Shown one piece after another: positions 9,318 through 19,005 of a DNA stretch of 64,000 nucleotides. Within the stretch, counting starts at the first letter, position 1. Every line of letters begins with the position of its first letter. The stretch is from Thalassobacillus pellis (GTDB lineage Bacteria > Bacillota > Bacilli > Bacillales > Halobacillaceae), in NCBI RefSeq assembly GCF_016908295.1, contig NZ_JAFBDO010000001.1:186001-250000 (forward strand), read 5' to 3'. The position numbers and the translations under genes were made by a program. A model generated the notes under the pieces. It saw only the letters and a list, made by a program, of their open reading frames with translations. It had not been told where the DNA came from and ran no database searches.

Positions 9318-9353
9318 GTTTTTGATTGATTATGATTGTTTTTGATTGATTTA
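9318..9353 (+). promoter_or_regulatory. FruR operator: direct repeats 20 bp apart
   Basis: GTTTTTGATTGATT occurs twice (9318-9331 and 9338-9351) with a period of exactly 20 bp, two helical turns. Tandem direct repeats are typical of DeoR-family operators, and the site lies about 60 bp ahead of the fruR start. A cre-like sequence (9354-9367, TGAAAGGGCTTCCT) follows but lacks the central CG that CcpA needs. Binding by FruR is inferred. Confidence 0.65.
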
Positions 9354-9408
9354 TGAAAGGGCTTCCTTTATTATGGAGCATAGAGAGATATAAAAGGAGC
9401 TGATTCTA

Positions 9409-10158
9409 TTGTTGACTCCGGAACGGCATCAATTGATATTAGATTTGCTCTACGAGAAAAAGGCAATCAATATTCAGGAACTTGTTGCAGAAACAGCGGC
9501 ATCTGAATCAACTATACGGCGAGATCTCAGTCAGTTAGAAAGTGACGGGAAACTAAGGAGAGTGCATGGAGGCGCCTCAATAAAAAGCTCTGCCAGCGAA
9601 GAGCCAAGTATGATCGAGAAAACCAAAAAACATCATAGAGAAAAGCTTGCTATCGCCAAATATGCAGCTTCCCTGGTACGTGATGGGGATAGTGTATTTC
9701 TTGACGCAGGGAGCACAACATACGAAATGATTCCATTTTTAAGCGGAAAGGAAATCGTGGTGGTTACAAACGGGATTAATCATATAGACGCGTTGACGGA
9801 CAACTATATCAACACGTACACCATTGGCGGTCATATCAAAGCAACCACCCGGGCTGTAATAGGTGCACACGCAGTTGAAAGCTTGAAGCAATACCGTTTT
9901 GAAAAAAGCTTTCTCGGCATCAACGGGGTCCATCCCGAAGAGGGATATACAACCCCTGATCCTGAAGAAGCAATCGTTAAACGGACAGCGTTGCAATTAT
10001 CAGGCGAGTCATTCGTTCTTGCTGATGCATCTAAATTTAATGAAATAACTTTTTCAAAGGTAGCCGCCATTGAACAAGCCGGTATTATCACAAATGCCGC
10101 AGGTACCGCATTAGAACAGCTTAAAGAGTATACAGAAATAAAGGTGGTAGACACATGA
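9409..10158 (+). CDS. fruR: DeoR/GlpR-type repressor of the fructose operon
   Basis: A 249-residue transcription factor. The N-terminal helix-turn-helix (about 5-57) reads RHQLILDLLYEKKAINIQEL and STIRRDLSQLESDG, the classic DeoR pattern. The sensor domain (about 75-235) carries DGDSVFLDAGSTTYEMIP and DASKF, typical of phosphosugar sensors; fructose-1-phosphate is the known inducer in this role. The TTG start (9409) lies eight bases after AAAAGGAG. It overlaps fruK by four bases (ATGA), so repressor, kinase and permease are co-translated, and it should repress its own operon through the tandem sites upstream. Confidence 0.92.
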   Translation: MLTPERHQLILDLLYEKKAINIQELVAETAASESTIRRDLSQLESDGKLRRVHGGASIKSSASEEPSMIEKTKKHHREKLAIAKYAASLVRDGDSVFLDAGSTTYEMIPFLSGKEIVVVTNGINHIDALTDNYINTYTIGGHIKATTRAVIGAHAVESLKQYRFEKSFLGINGVHPEEGYTTPDPEEAIVKRTALQLSGESFVLADASKFNEITFSKVAAIEQAGIITNAAGTALEQLKEYTEIKVVDT

Positions 10159-11069
10159 TCCATACATGCACACTAAACCCATCCATTGATTATGTCATGC
10201 ATTTGGAAGGATTTGAGACTGGACAACTGAACCGTGCTACGAAGACTTTTTACTATCCTGGCGGGAAAGGAATCAATGTTTCCAGAATGCTAAGCCGGTT
10301 TGATACTGCTACAACAGCTTTAGGATTTGCCGGGGGTTTTACCGGGCAATTCATCAAATCTTTCCTCGAGGAGGAAGGAATTCATGAAAAGTTTATCGAT
10401 ACAGGTGATTACACGAGGATTAATGTCAAACTAAAAGCAGACGAAGAGTCGGAAATAAATGGGCCAGGACCACAAATCACCAGGGAACAACAAGAGCAGT
10501 TATTGCAGCAAATCAAGGAATTACATTCGGACGACAAGTTAGTCCTTGCCGGGAGTGTTCCAGCTTCTTTGAGTAATGATATCTATATAAAAATTGCAGA
10601 AATTTGCAAGGAAATGAGCGTACCCCTGATTGCAGACACTTCTGGTGCAGCCTTAGAACAGCTAATCGGTTATCCTGCATTTCTCTTGAAACCGAATCAT
10701 CACGAACTCGGGCAGTTGTTTCAAACGTCTATCGAAACTAAGAAGCAAGCTGCAAGCTATGCGAAGAAACTCATTGAACGAGGAGCAAAGCACGTTATTG
10801 TATCCATGGGTGGTGAAGGAGCAGTTTTTGTGAGTGACAAATATTCTTACTATGCCACTGTGCCAAAAGGTGAAGTGAAAAATTCAGTCGGAGCTGGTGA
10901 CTCGCTGGTTTCCGGTTTTCTGGCCGCATACACGAAAGGGTCTTCTTTGGAAGAGGCTTTCCGATTCGGCGTGGCGTCCGGCAGTGCTACTGCCTTCAGT
11001 GACGACCTTTGTAAACAGGATGATGTCGAAGCATTGTTGAGCGAAGTTCATATCAGCCCAATCATATAA
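10155..11069 (+). CDS. fruK: 1-phosphofructokinase
   Basis: A 304-residue kinase of the PfkB (ribokinase) family that phosphorylates fructose-1-phosphate from the fructose PTS to fructose-1,6-bisphosphate. The N-terminal sugar site reads NPSIDY and GGKGINVSRML, and the C-terminal signature is NSVGAGDSLVSGF, whose aspartate is the catalytic base. Length is normal. Its start overlaps the end of fruR and it is followed within 14 bases by fruA. Tagatose-6-phosphate kinase shares the fold, but the position between FruR and FruA settles the role. Confidence 0.95.
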   Translation: MIHTCTLNPSIDYVMHLEGFETGQLNRATKTFYYPGGKGINVSRMLSRFDTATTALGFAGGFTGQFIKSFLEEEGIHEKFIDTGDYTRINVKLKADEESEINGPGPQITREQQEQLLQQIKELHSDDKLVLAGSVPASLSNDIYIKIAEICKEMSVPLIADTSGAALEQLIGYPAFLLKPNHHELGQLFQTSIETKKQAASYAKKLIERGAKHVIVSMGGEGAVFVSDKYSYYATVPKGEVKNSVGAGDSLVSGFLAAYTKGSSLEEAFRFGVASGSATAFSDDLCKQDDVEALLSEVHISPII

Positions 11070-11082
11070 GGAGGTAACAAAC

Positions 11083-12969
11083 ATGAAAATTACAGATTTA
11101 TTGAAGAAGGATACAATCATATTGAATCTGTCCTCCCGCTCGAAACCCGGAGTCATCGATGAATTGATTAACAAGCTGGATGAGGCCGGCCGTTTAAATG
11201 ACAGAGATGGATTCAAGAAGGCAATTTTAGCCCGCGAAGAACAAAGCACAACTGGAATCGGTGAAGGAATCGCTATTCCTCACGCTAAAACAAGCGCAGT
11301 CAAAGAACCTTCCATCGTATTTGGAAGAACTCAGGAAGGTTTAGACTATGAATCATTGGATGGACAACCAACACACCTTTTCTTTATGATTGCAGCTTCT
11401 GAAGGGGCTAACCAGACTCACCTGGAAACCCTGTCTCGATTATCTTCCTTTTTAATGGATAAAAACTTCCGTAATAAACTGGAATCAGCAAAGTCAGAAG
11501 ATGACATAATTGAGGCAATCAACGCCAAAGAGGCAGAAGAAGAGGATGAAGAATCGGATGATGAAACTTCAGAAAGCAAAATTCTCGCGATAACTGCCTG
11601 CCCAACCGGCATCGCCCACACCTACATGGCGGCAGACAAATTGAAGGATACCGCTAAAGAAATGGGCATCAATATCAAAGTACAGACAAACGGTTCCAGT
11701 GGAGTCAAAAACCGTTTAACAGAAAAAGACATCGCTGAAGCAGACGCCATCATCATCGCTGCCGATACTAAAGTGGAAACAGCTCCATTCAAAGGTAAAC
11801 CTGTCATCGAAGTACCTGTCGCAAAAGCAATACATGAACCAGAAAAGTTATTGGAACGTGCAGTAAAAAAAGATGCTCCCATACACCAGGGAAGTGGATC
11901 ATCCGAACGTTCAGAAAAAGAAGGCGGCCAACGCTCAGGTATCTATAAACATTTGATGAACGGGGTATCTAATATGCTTCCGTTCGTTGTCGGCGGGGGA
12001 ATATTAATTGCGATCTCCTTTCTATTCGGTATCAATGCGGCGGACCCGGAAAGTGAACAGTACAACCGTTTCGCTGAAATGCTCAGCATCATTGGAGGCG
12101 GTAAAGCGTTTTTCTTACTAGTACCTGTACTGGCTGGTTTCATAGCATCAAGTATAGCTGACCGTCCCGGCTTTGCTCCAGGTATGGTAGGCGGCTTGAT
12201 TGCAATCACGACAGGTGTAGCAGAAGCTAGTGGCGGCTCAGGATTTCTTGGTGGTCTGATTGCTGGTTTTCTTGCTGGTTACTTGACCCTCGGTATCAAA
12301 AAGGTGCTCACTGGCCTGCCTGATATGCTTGATGGTTTAAAAACTGTATTGTTTTACCCTGTATTGTCCATTTTTGCCACAGGAATGATCATGCTGATGA
12401 TCAACCCTCCTTTGACTCAGCTTTATACGTCTGTTCTGGGCTGGCTGGAAGGTATGGGTGGAACCAACCTCGCATTGGTAGGACTCCTTCTTGGAGGTAT
12501 GATGGCACTTGATATGGGAGGTCCGATCAACAAAGCGGCATATACGTTTGGACTTGCCATGATAGATGCAGAAAACTATGAATTCATCGCAGCCATCATG
12601 GCTGGCGGAATGGTACCGCCACTTGCGATGGGAATTGCTACCTTGATTTTCAAGCATAAGTTCACTAAACAAGAGCGTGAAGCAGGAAAGACAGCCTTAC
12701 CATTAGGAGCGTTTTTTATCACAGAGGGTGCGATTCCGTTCGCAGCTGCCGATCCTGCACGTGTCATCCCATCAGTTGTTATCGGCTCTGCCATTGCAGG
12801 TTCATTAACAATGGTTTTCAGCATCGAATTATTCGCCCCGCATGGCGGCATTTTCGTCTTCCCGCTCGTCGAAGGCGGATGGTATCTGTACACGCTGGCT
12901 ATCTTAGTTGGTGCATTTGTCAGTGCAATTATAGTAGGATTCTTGAAAAAAGACTTAAGAAAAGCTTAA
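11083..12969 (+). CDS. fruA: PTS fructose transporter, IIABC fusion
   Basis: A 628-residue fusion that takes up fructose and phosphorylates it at C1. IIA occupies about 1-150 with the phospho-histidine in GIAIPHAKT (H67). An acidic linker follows (EEEDEESDDE). IIB spans about 165-265 with the phospho-cysteine in ITACPTGIAHT (C173). IIC spans about 290-628 with about nine membrane segments and the substrate motif LDMGGPINKAA. AAGGAGGT lies well placed upstream. It receives phosphate from the HPr encoded directly downstream. Confidence 0.96.
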   Translation: MKITDLLKKDTIILNLSSRSKPGVIDELINKLDEAGRLNDRDGFKKAILAREEQSTTGIGEGIAIPHAKTSAVKEPSIVFGRTQEGLDYESLDGQPTHLFFMIAASEGANQTHLETLSRLSSFLMDKNFRNKLESAKSEDDIIEAINAKEAEEEDEESDDETSESKILAITACPTGIAHTYMAADKLKDTAKEMGINIKVQTNGSSGVKNRLTEKDIAEADAIIIAADTKVETAPFKGKPVIEVPVAKAIHEPEKLLERAVKKDAPIHQGSGSSERSEKEGGQRSGIYKHLMNGVSNMLPFVVGGGILIAISFLFGINAADPESEQYNRFAEMLSIIGGGKAFFLLVPVLAGFIASSIADRPGFAPGMVGGLIAITTGVAEASGGSGFLGGLIAGFLAGYLTLGIKKVLTGLPDMLDGLKTVLFYPVLSIFATGMIMLMINPPLTQLYTSVLGWLEGMGGTNLALVGLLLGGMMALDMGGPINKAAYTFGLAMIDAENYEFIAAIMAGGMVPPLAMGIATLIFKHKFTKQEREAGKTALPLGAFFITEGAIPFAAADPARVIPSVVIGSAIAGSLTMVFSIELFAPHGGIFVFPLVEGGWYLYTLAILVGAFVSAIIVGFLKKDLRKA

Positions 12970-13022
12970 ACTAGTATAGATAGAGGTATTAAACTAAGAA
13001 ATACTTTTGAGGAGGAAGAAAC

Positions 13023-13289
13023 ATGCAGGAAAAGACTTTTACCATTACATCTTCGGACGGTGTCCATGCTCGTCCAGCTACCGTGCTTGTCCAAAAAGCC
13101 GGTCAATTCCAATCAGATATTAATATGCACTACAAAGGTAAAGCTGTGAACTTAAAGTCAATCATGGGCATCATGAGCCTCGGTATTCCTTCTGGGGCAG
13201 AAATTGAAATCACTGCAGAAGGAAAAGATGAAGAAGAAGCTATTCAACAGCTAGCCGATACAATGAAAAACGAAGGCCTGGGGGAATAA
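13023..13289 (+). CDS. ptsH: phosphocarrier protein HPr
   Basis: An 88-residue soluble PTS carrier. His15 in GVHARPA takes phosphate from enzyme I; Ser46 in NLKSIMG is the regulatory site for HPr kinase, whose product is the CcpA corepressor. Both residues sit at the canonical positions. GAGGAGG precedes the ATG. No terminator separates it from fruA 53 bases upstream, so it probably belongs to the fructose operon, unlike B. subtilis where ptsH and ptsI follow ptsG. Confidence 0.97.
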   Translation: MQEKTFTITSSDGVHARPATVLVQKAGQFQSDINMHYKGKAVNLKSIMGIMSLGIPSGAEIEITAEGKDEEEAIQQLADTMKNEGLGE

Positions 13290-13293
13290 CAAC

Positions 13294-15009
13294 ATGAGTC
13301 ACATCAAGGGAATTGCAGCTTCCAGCGGTATAGCGATCGCGAAAGTGTACCGTCTGGAAGCTCCAGACCTTTCCTACGAAAAAAGAACAATCGATGTACC
13401 GGAAAATGAGGTTAAGCGTCTTCATGAAGCACTCGATATTTCCAAGTCGGAATTAGAAAAAATAAAAGAACACACAAAAAAATCTCTCGGTGATGAACAT
13501 GCCGAGATTTTTTCCGCACACCTGCTTGTCCTGAGCGATCCAGAACTGATTCAGCCGATTGAGGATAAAATCAAGTCCGATAATGTTAATGCTGAGGCAG
13601 CACTAGAGGAAACAGCTAATATGTTCATTGACCTCTTCAAAAATATGGACAACGAATATATGCGCGAGCGTGCAGCTGATATTCAGGACGTTACCAAAAG
13701 GGTAATGGCACATCTGATCGGTGTCACGTTCCCTGATCCGGCACTTATCAATGAAGAAGTAGTCATTGTCGCTGATGATTTGACTCCATCTGATACAGCG
13801 CAGCTAAACAAACAGTTTGTTAAGGGCTTCACGACTGACATCGGTGGCAGAACTTCCCACTCTGCTATTATGGCACGTTCTCTTGAAATTCCTGCTGTTG
13901 TCGGCACGAAAGAAATTACCGGGAAAGCTCAAAAAGGCACAATGATTATCGTGGATGGTATCGACGGAGATGTAATCGTTGACCCATCTGAACAGGATCT
14001 GGACAAATACCGTGATAAGATGGCACGATTTGAAGAGCAGAAGCAAGAATGGGCCAAGCTGAAAGATGAAGCCACAGTTACTTCTGAAGGAACGCATGTC
14101 GAGCTTGCTGCCAATATCGGTACCCCGGAAGATGTACAAGGGGTGCTCGATAATGGAGGTGAAGGTGTCGGTCTTTACCGAACTGAATTCTTATACATGG
14201 GGAAAAATCAGCTCCCTACCGAAGAGGAGCAATTTGATGCCTATAAATCTGTGCTCGAACAAATGGGAGATAAGCCTGTAGTCGTCCGGACACTTGATAT
14301 TGGCGGAGACAAGGAACTGGATTACTTAGAGCTTCCTAAAGAATTAAATCCGTTTCTTGGATTCCGAGCCATTCGCCTTTGCTTAGAACGGGATGATATT
14401 TTCCGTACGCAGCTCAGAGCCTTGCTTCGGGCCAGTGTTCATGGCAATTTAAAAATCATGTTCCCGATGATTGCAACGCTTGAGGAGTTCCGTGAAGCGA
14501 AAAATATTTTGAACGAAGAAAAGCTAAAATTGCAAGAAGAAGGTAAAGACGTTTCAGAAAATATCGAAGTAGGAATCATGGTAGAAATTCCTTCTACTGC
14601 CATGATTGCCCGCCGCTTTGCAAAAGAAGTCGACTTCTTCAGTATCGGCACCAATGATTTAATACAATATACAATGGCGGCCGATCGAATGAATGAGCGC
14701 GTCTCCTATTTGTATCAACCTTATAACCCTGCAATTTTAAACCTTATTAACAATGTCATCGAGGCTGCCCATGCTGAGGGTAAATGGGCAGGAATGTGCG
14801 GTGAAATGGCAGGTGACTCTATTGCCATTCCAATCCTTCTGGGATTAGGATTGGATGAATTCAGTATGAGCGCCACATCCATCCTTCCAGCGCGTACACA
14901 GTTAAAGGACTTATCTAAAGAAGAAATGGCTTCGGTCAAAGATACTCTGCTGTCAATGGGGACTGCAGATGAAGTCGTCGCATTTATAAAAGAAAAAACA
15001 AATCAGTAA
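13294..15009 (+). CDS. ptsI: PTS enzyme I (phosphoenolpyruvate-protein phosphotransferase)
   Basis: A 571-residue cytoplasmic enzyme that moves phosphate from PEP to HPr. The N-terminal HPr-binding and phosphohistidine domains hold the active histidine in [13 protein letters not shown] (H189). The PEP-binding barrel (about 255-571) has the conserved [30 protein letters not shown] and MCGEMAGD. Length is normal. It begins four bases after the ptsH stop with GGGGGAA as ribosome site and ends in a strong terminator, closing the operon. Confidence 0.97.
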   Translation: MSHIKGIAASSGIAIAKVYRLEAPDLSYEKRTIDVPENEVKRLHEALDISKSELEKIKEHTKKSLGDEHAEIFSAHLLVLSDPELIQPIEDKIKSDNVNAEAALEETANMFIDLFKNMDNEYMRERAADIQDVTKRVMAHLIGVTFPDPALINEEVVIVADDLTPSDTAQLNKQFVKGFTTDIGGRTSHSAIMARSLEIPAVVGTKEITGKAQKGTMIIVDGIDGDVIVDPSEQDLDKYRDKMARFEEQKQEWAKLKDEATVTSEGTHVELAANIGTPEDVQGVLDNGGEGVGLYRTEFLYMGKNQLPTEEEQFDAYKSVLEQMGDKPVVVRTLDIGGDKELDYLELPKELNPFLGFRAIRLCLERDDIFRTQLRALLRASVHGNLKIMFPMIATLEEFREAKNILNEEKLKLQEEGKDVSENIEVGIMVEIPSTAMIARRFAKEVDFFSIGTNDLIQYTMAADRMNERVSYLYQPYNPAILNLINNVIEAAHAEGKWAGMCGEMAGDSIAIPILLGLGLDEFSMSATSILPARTQLKDLSKEEMASVKDTLLSMGTADEVVAFIKEKTNQ

Positions 15010-15046
15010 TAGTAATTTGGAATGTATTGTGCCAAACTAAATGGGA

Positions 15047-15072
15047 AAGAAGGGGAGCGGCCTCCCCTTCTT
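15047..15072 (+). terminator. terminator of the fru-pts operon
   Basis: AAGAAGGGGAG and CTCCCCTTCTT pair perfectly around CGGC and continue into a T run. Confidence 0.93.
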
Positions 15073-15124
15073 TTTTAAAAGGTCTTTTATTACTAATTAT
15101 TTTCACAGAAAGTGGTGCCCGGGT

Positions 15125-15295
15125 ATGACCCTCACAATTATTATGATCGTCACTGTATTAATTGTTTTAGGTATAGCTGCTGCTTTTGCGTTTGCTATAA
15201 ACTCAGGATATAACTATAAGCATACCGTTGATCCTCTCCCTGAAGAAGAGGATGACAGTAGCATTAATCCCCCAAAAGATCATACGGATCGATGA
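15125..15295 (+). CDS. YtzI-like small membrane protein
   Basis: A 56-residue protein: one N-terminal membrane segment (about 3-27, TIIMIVTVLIVLGIAAAFAFA), then the motif SGYNYKHTVDPLP and a short acidic tail. The membrane helix plus GYxYKHTVDPLP recalls the YtzI family of Bacillales, function unknown. The ATG at 15125 is preferred over an ATG at 15041, which lies inside the ptsI terminator. The ribosome site (GAAAGTGG) is only fair. It is convergent with cysI and shares the hairpin between them. Confidence 0.65.
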   Translation: MTLTIIMIVTVLIVLGIAAAFAFAINSGYNYKHTVDPLPEEEDDSSINPPKDHTDR

Positions 15296-15321
15296 AAATT
15301 CCATAATATGTTCCATACAAA

Positions 15322-15365
15322 AAAAGATCTTAGGCCAGCATGCATCACTGTGCCTAAGATCTTTT
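15322..15365. terminator. bidirectional terminator between the YtzI-like gene and cysI
   Basis: AAAAGATCTTAGGC and GCCTAAGATCTTTT pair perfectly over 14 bases around a 16-base loop. Leftward it ends in seven T, serving the sulfate operon. Confidence 0.88.
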
Positions 15366-15367
15366 GA

Positions 15368-17077
15368 TTATTCATGGAAATCAAGTCCTGAATGTACTTC
15401 CTCCACGTACCCTGCCCTGATGACGTAATCTCCGAAATGTTCATTTTCTTTACGATTTTTTGCATATTGGAATAAAATCGGACGCAAAGTTTCCAGTATT
15501 TCTTCTTCCCCTATGTTTTCCCGGTATAGTTTGTTCAAGCGATCTCCGGCAAAACCAGCTCCCAGGTACATATTGTATTTTCCTGGTCCTTTTCCGATAA
15601 ATCCGATTTCTCCTAGTGCTGGACGAGAACATCCATTAGGACAGCCTGACATACGAATGATGATATCCTCGTTTTCAAGTCCAGCCTCCTGGAGAATTAC
15701 TTCGATTTTATCTAACAGGCTGGGGAGGTACCTTTCAGATTCTGCCATTGCCAATCCGCAAGTCGGCAAGGCTACGCAAGACATGGAGTTCCTCCTTAAA
15801 GCGGAATTCTCCTTTCCGTCCGTAAGTCCATACTTGTTCACAAGTTCAATGATTTTTGGTTTCATTTCTCCGGTAACGTTAGCAATTATAAGGTTTTGAT
15901 TGGGCGTGAGACGAAAATCTCCAGTATGCACCTTGGCAATTTCCCGCAAACCTGTCTTTAATTGCCTTTCTTCTGTGTCACTTACCCGCCCATTTTGGAT
16001 GAATAATGTCAAGTGCCATTTCCCATCGCCTTTTTCCCAGCCATAACGATCGCCGTTATGCTCAAAATAATATGGACGGGAATCCTCCAATTTCCAGCCA
16101 AGCCTATTATTAAGCTCTTCTGTAATCCAATCGAGGCCTCTTGCATCAATCGTATATTTAAACCTGGCGTTCTTCCGCTCGGAACGGTTCCCATAATCAC
16201 GCTGAATCGTGATGATTTTCTCTGCAACTTCTTCAATGTTTTCTTTCGGACAATATCCAATGACTCGAGAAAGCTGGGGATATGTGCTCGTATCCCCATG
16301 AGTCATTCCCATACCTCCGCCAACTGCCACATTGAATCCCTGAAGTTTCCCATCTTCCATAATGGAAATAAACCCTAAGTCTTGAGAGAAAACATCAATG
16401 TCATTGGAAGGTGGGACGGCAATACCGATTTTGAATTTCCGCGGCAGATAGTGCCGACCGTACATTGGCTCTTCTTCTCCACGGCTGTCAGCGACTTTTT
16501 CTTCATCCATCCATATTTCATGATAGGCTTTCGTTTTTGGCAGGAGATAATCACTTAAACTCTTGGATATCTCATGAACTTCTTCATGGATTTCTGACTG
16601 ATAAGGCTGGGCATTGCACATGATATTCCGGTTTACGTCGCCGCATGCTGCAATCGTATCGAGCAACACGCTATTGATAGCTTGCAGGCTCTTTTTCATA
16701 TTCCATTTAAGCACGCCATGCAATTGGAATGTCTGGCGTGTTGTCAGTTTAAGAGTTCCATTGGCGTAATCGTTTGCTATTTCATCCATCGTCAGCCACT
16801 GCTGCGGACTCGCCACACCACCAGGGAGTCGGACACGGACCATGAATTGATAGGCTGGTTCCAGCTTCTGGCGCTTCCGTTCGTTTCTTACATCCCTGTC
16901 ATCCTGCTGATAACTGCCATGGAATTTCAGTAACTTCGTATCATCCTCGGCGATGCTCGCTGTGATTGGATCTTGAAAACTTTCAGCAATAGTTCCTCTT
17001 AAGTAATTGCTATCTTCTTTAATTCGCTCCATATCGCTGGGGGGACCGTCCGGGAGTACCACTCTTTTGTCTGTCAT
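15368..17077 (-). CDS. cysI: sulfite reductase hemoprotein subunit
   Basis: A 569-residue siroheme and [4Fe-4S] protein that reduces sulfite to sulfide with electrons from CysJ. The iron-sulfur and siroheme ligands are in [16 protein letters not shown] and CPNGCSRP in the C-terminal half. The sulfite-binding arginine and lysine regions ([13 protein letters not shown], near residue 120) and the GGGMGMTH loop are present. The ATG follows AAAGGGG by seven bases. It is the last gene of the sulfate operon, 21 bases after cysJ; the same operon makes its siroheme cofactor. Confidence 0.96.
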   Translation of the reverse strand: MTDKRVVLPDGPPSDMERIKEDSNYLRGTIAESFQDPITASIAEDDTKLLKFHGSYQQDDRDVRNERKRQKLEPAYQFMVRVRLPGGVASPQQWLTMDEIANDYANGTLKLTTRQTFQLHGVLKWNMKKSLQAINSVLLDTIAACGDVNRNIMCNAQPYQSEIHEEVHEISKSLSDYLLPKTKAYHEIWMDEEKVADSRGEEEPMYGRHYLPRKFKIGIAVPPSNDIDVFSQDLGFISIMEDGKLQGFNVAVGGGMGMTHGDTSTYPQLSRVIGYCPKENIEEVAEKIITIQRDYGNRSERKNARFKYTIDARGLDWITEELNNRLGWKLEDSRPYYFEHNGDRYGWEKGDGKWHLTLFIQNGRVSDTEERQLKTGLREIAKVHTGDFRLTPNQNLIIANVTGEMKPKIIELVNKYGLTDGKENSALRRNSMSCVALPTCGLAMAESERYLPSLLDKIEVILQEAGLENEDIIIRMSGCPNGCSRPALGEIGFIGKGPGKYNMYLGAGFAGDRLNKLYRENIGEEEILETLRPILFQYAKNRKENEHFGDYVIRAGYVEEVHSGLDFHE

Positions 17078-17098
17078 CCTAAAACCCCTTTCCTAAAA

Positions 17099-18937
17099 TC
17101 AATAAACGTCACGTTGATAACGTTTCTGTTTACGCATGTCAGCAAGATAGACTTCTGCTTCTTCTTTACTCAGCCCGCCTTCTTCCTGAAGAATAGATAA
17201 CAATGCGTCTTGAACATCACTAGCCATATATTTTTCGTCACCACAGACGTAAATTACTGCTCCTTCAGCAATCCACTGATAAACTTCTTTCCTCTTTTCG
17301 AGAATTTTATGCTGCACGTATACTTTCTCTTTTTGATCCCTGGAAAAGGCAACATCCATTCTTGTGAGGACGCCTTCTTTCAGCCATTGCTGCCATTCAA
17401 TCTGATAGAGGAAATCAGAAGAAAAATGCTGTTCACCAAAGAACAACCACGAACTTCCTTGTGCTCCAATTTCCTCGCGTTCTTCCATAAATGCTCGAAA
17501 AGGAGCAACCCCTGTTCCGGCACCAATCATGATAATTGGGGTGTCTGTTTCGTCCGGCAGTTTGAAGTTAGGGTTCGGCTGTATATATATCGGCAGTGTA
17601 TCACCTGGCTGGGAACGTTCGGCACATTGCCCGGAGCATACTCCAGTCCGTTCACGGCCGTGGGCATCATATCGGAGCGCGCCGACAGTCAGGTGAACTT
17701 CTTCCGGATTTGCCGCTGAACTGCTGGCAATGGAATATAAGCGCGCAGGAATTTTACGCAGTATTTTAGTCCATTGCACTGCCGGAATTCCTTTTAGGTC
17801 AAATTCGCGGACAAGGTCGAGAAGATCTCTTCCTTCTAAATATGACCGCAGCTCACTTCTCTCAGTAACAGCGAGGAAATCTTTTAATTTTTCATTTTCA
17901 AATTGTTCTGCTGCCTGTTCAAGCAGTGGCTTTGTCAGCTTCGTAATTTCATAATGGGAAATTAATGCTTCCCGTAATGGTTTAGCTTCTCCCTGTTTAT
18001 CTACCGTAACTTGTTCTTCTGGATTCCAATTCATTTCTTCCAATAGGTGGTCCACAAGGACACTATCGTTTTCCGGATAAATTCCGACGCTGTCCCCTGG
18101 AGAAAATTCTAGATTGGAACCCTCCAGATCAAGCTCGAGGTGGCGGGTTTCCTTATTAGAACCACGACCATTCAAATTCAAATTTTCCAGGATTTCTGCT
18201 CTGAAAGGGTTCTTTTTCGAATAAACCGACTCCTGGCTAGTAGTTTCGCCGGCTGACTGTAGCATGGATGCCGCCTGGGCTCCTCCCTGGTTGTCACTCA
18301 ACTTTCCGAAGACACCGTCAAACCATTCGCCGGCGGAATCTTCATAATCGACATCACAATCCACACGAGGATACAGCCGCTCGGCTCCTAACTCTTCCAG
18401 TCGTTCATCGAAATCTTTCCCGGTCTGGCAGAAAAATTCATAAGAACTATCACCCAAGGCAAGGACGGAAAAACGTACATTATCTAACTTAGGCGCCCGT
18501 TTACTATAAAGAAATTCATAGAAAGACAACGCATTATCAGGTGGGTCTCCTTCCCCGTGGGTGCTTGCAATGATCAGCAAATCTTCCACTTTTTTAATAG
18601 ATTTTGGCTTAAAATCATCCATCGAAGAAAGTGTGACTTGAAAATCCTTCTCTTCTAATTTCTTTGACAGATCTTCTGCCAAAGATTGACCATTTCCCGT
18701 CTGTGAACCAAATAAAATCGTGACCTGACGGGTGGCTGGTTGAACCTGCCCATTTGCTGCTGGTGAAACCGCCCCTTTTTCCTGGAGTGGCGGCTCAGCC
18801 ACAGCTGCTGTCGTATTGGATGCGGCCAGGCACCCACTTAACCATGCTTTCTGTACTTCTGACAACGTCGGAAGCAGGCGGTTAAGATGTTCAATCTGTT
18901 TCTCATCAAACGGACTATTCGTTACCTGTAACTGCAA
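17099..18937 (-). CDS. cysJ: sulfite reductase flavoprotein subunit
   Basis: A 612-residue diflavin reductase that passes electrons from NADPH through FAD and FMN to CysI. Domains: an N-terminal helix region beginning MQLQVTNSPF, flavodoxin (about 75-215, ILFGSQTGNGQS), FAD domain (about 245-455, ARLYSIASS and TGVCSGQCAER), and NADPH domain (about 470-612, GAGTGVAPFRAFMEER). The TTG at 18937, six bases after AGGTGG, matches the B. subtilis N terminus; a GTG five codons earlier overlaps the ribosome site. The 68-base gap after hemD could hold an internal promoter but I see no clear one. Confidence 0.94.
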   Translation of the reverse strand: MQLQVTNSPFDEKQIEHLNRLLPTLSEVQKAWLSGCLAASNTTAAVAEPPLQEKGAVSPAANGQVQPATRQVTILFGSQTGNGQSLAEDLSKKLEEKDFQVTLSSMDDFKPKSIKKVEDLLIIASTHGEGDPPDNALSFYEFLYSKRAPKLDNVRFSVLALGDSSYEFFCQTGKDFDERLEELGAERLYPRVDCDVDYEDSAGEWFDGVFGKLSDNQGGAQAASMLQSAGETTSQESVYSKKNPFRAEILENLNLNGRGSNKETRHLELDLEGSNLEFSPGDSVGIYPENDSVLVDHLLEEMNWNPEEQVTVDKQGEAKPLREALISHYEITKLTKPLLEQAAEQFENEKLKDFLAVTERSELRSYLEGRDLLDLVREFDLKGIPAVQWTKILRKIPARLYSIASSSAANPEEVHLTVGALRYDAHGRERTGVCSGQCAERSQPGDTLPIYIQPNPNFKLPDETDTPIIMIGAGTGVAPFRAFMEEREEIGAQGSSWLFFGEQHFSSDFLYQIEWQQWLKEGVLTRMDVAFSRDQKEKVYVQHKILEKRKEVYQWIAEGAVIYVCGDEKYMASDVQDALLSILQEEGGLSKEEAEVYLADMRKQKRYQRDVY

Positions 18938-19005
18938 AAGTACCCACCTCACTACAAAAATATTCTATTATGACCTCTCACACCTGTGGTATGATAAAGT
19001 TCTTT

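Noticed and set aside
9354-9367. cre site in front of fruR
   Set aside because: TGAAAGGGCTTCCT fits most positions but lacks the central CG; kept only as a remark.
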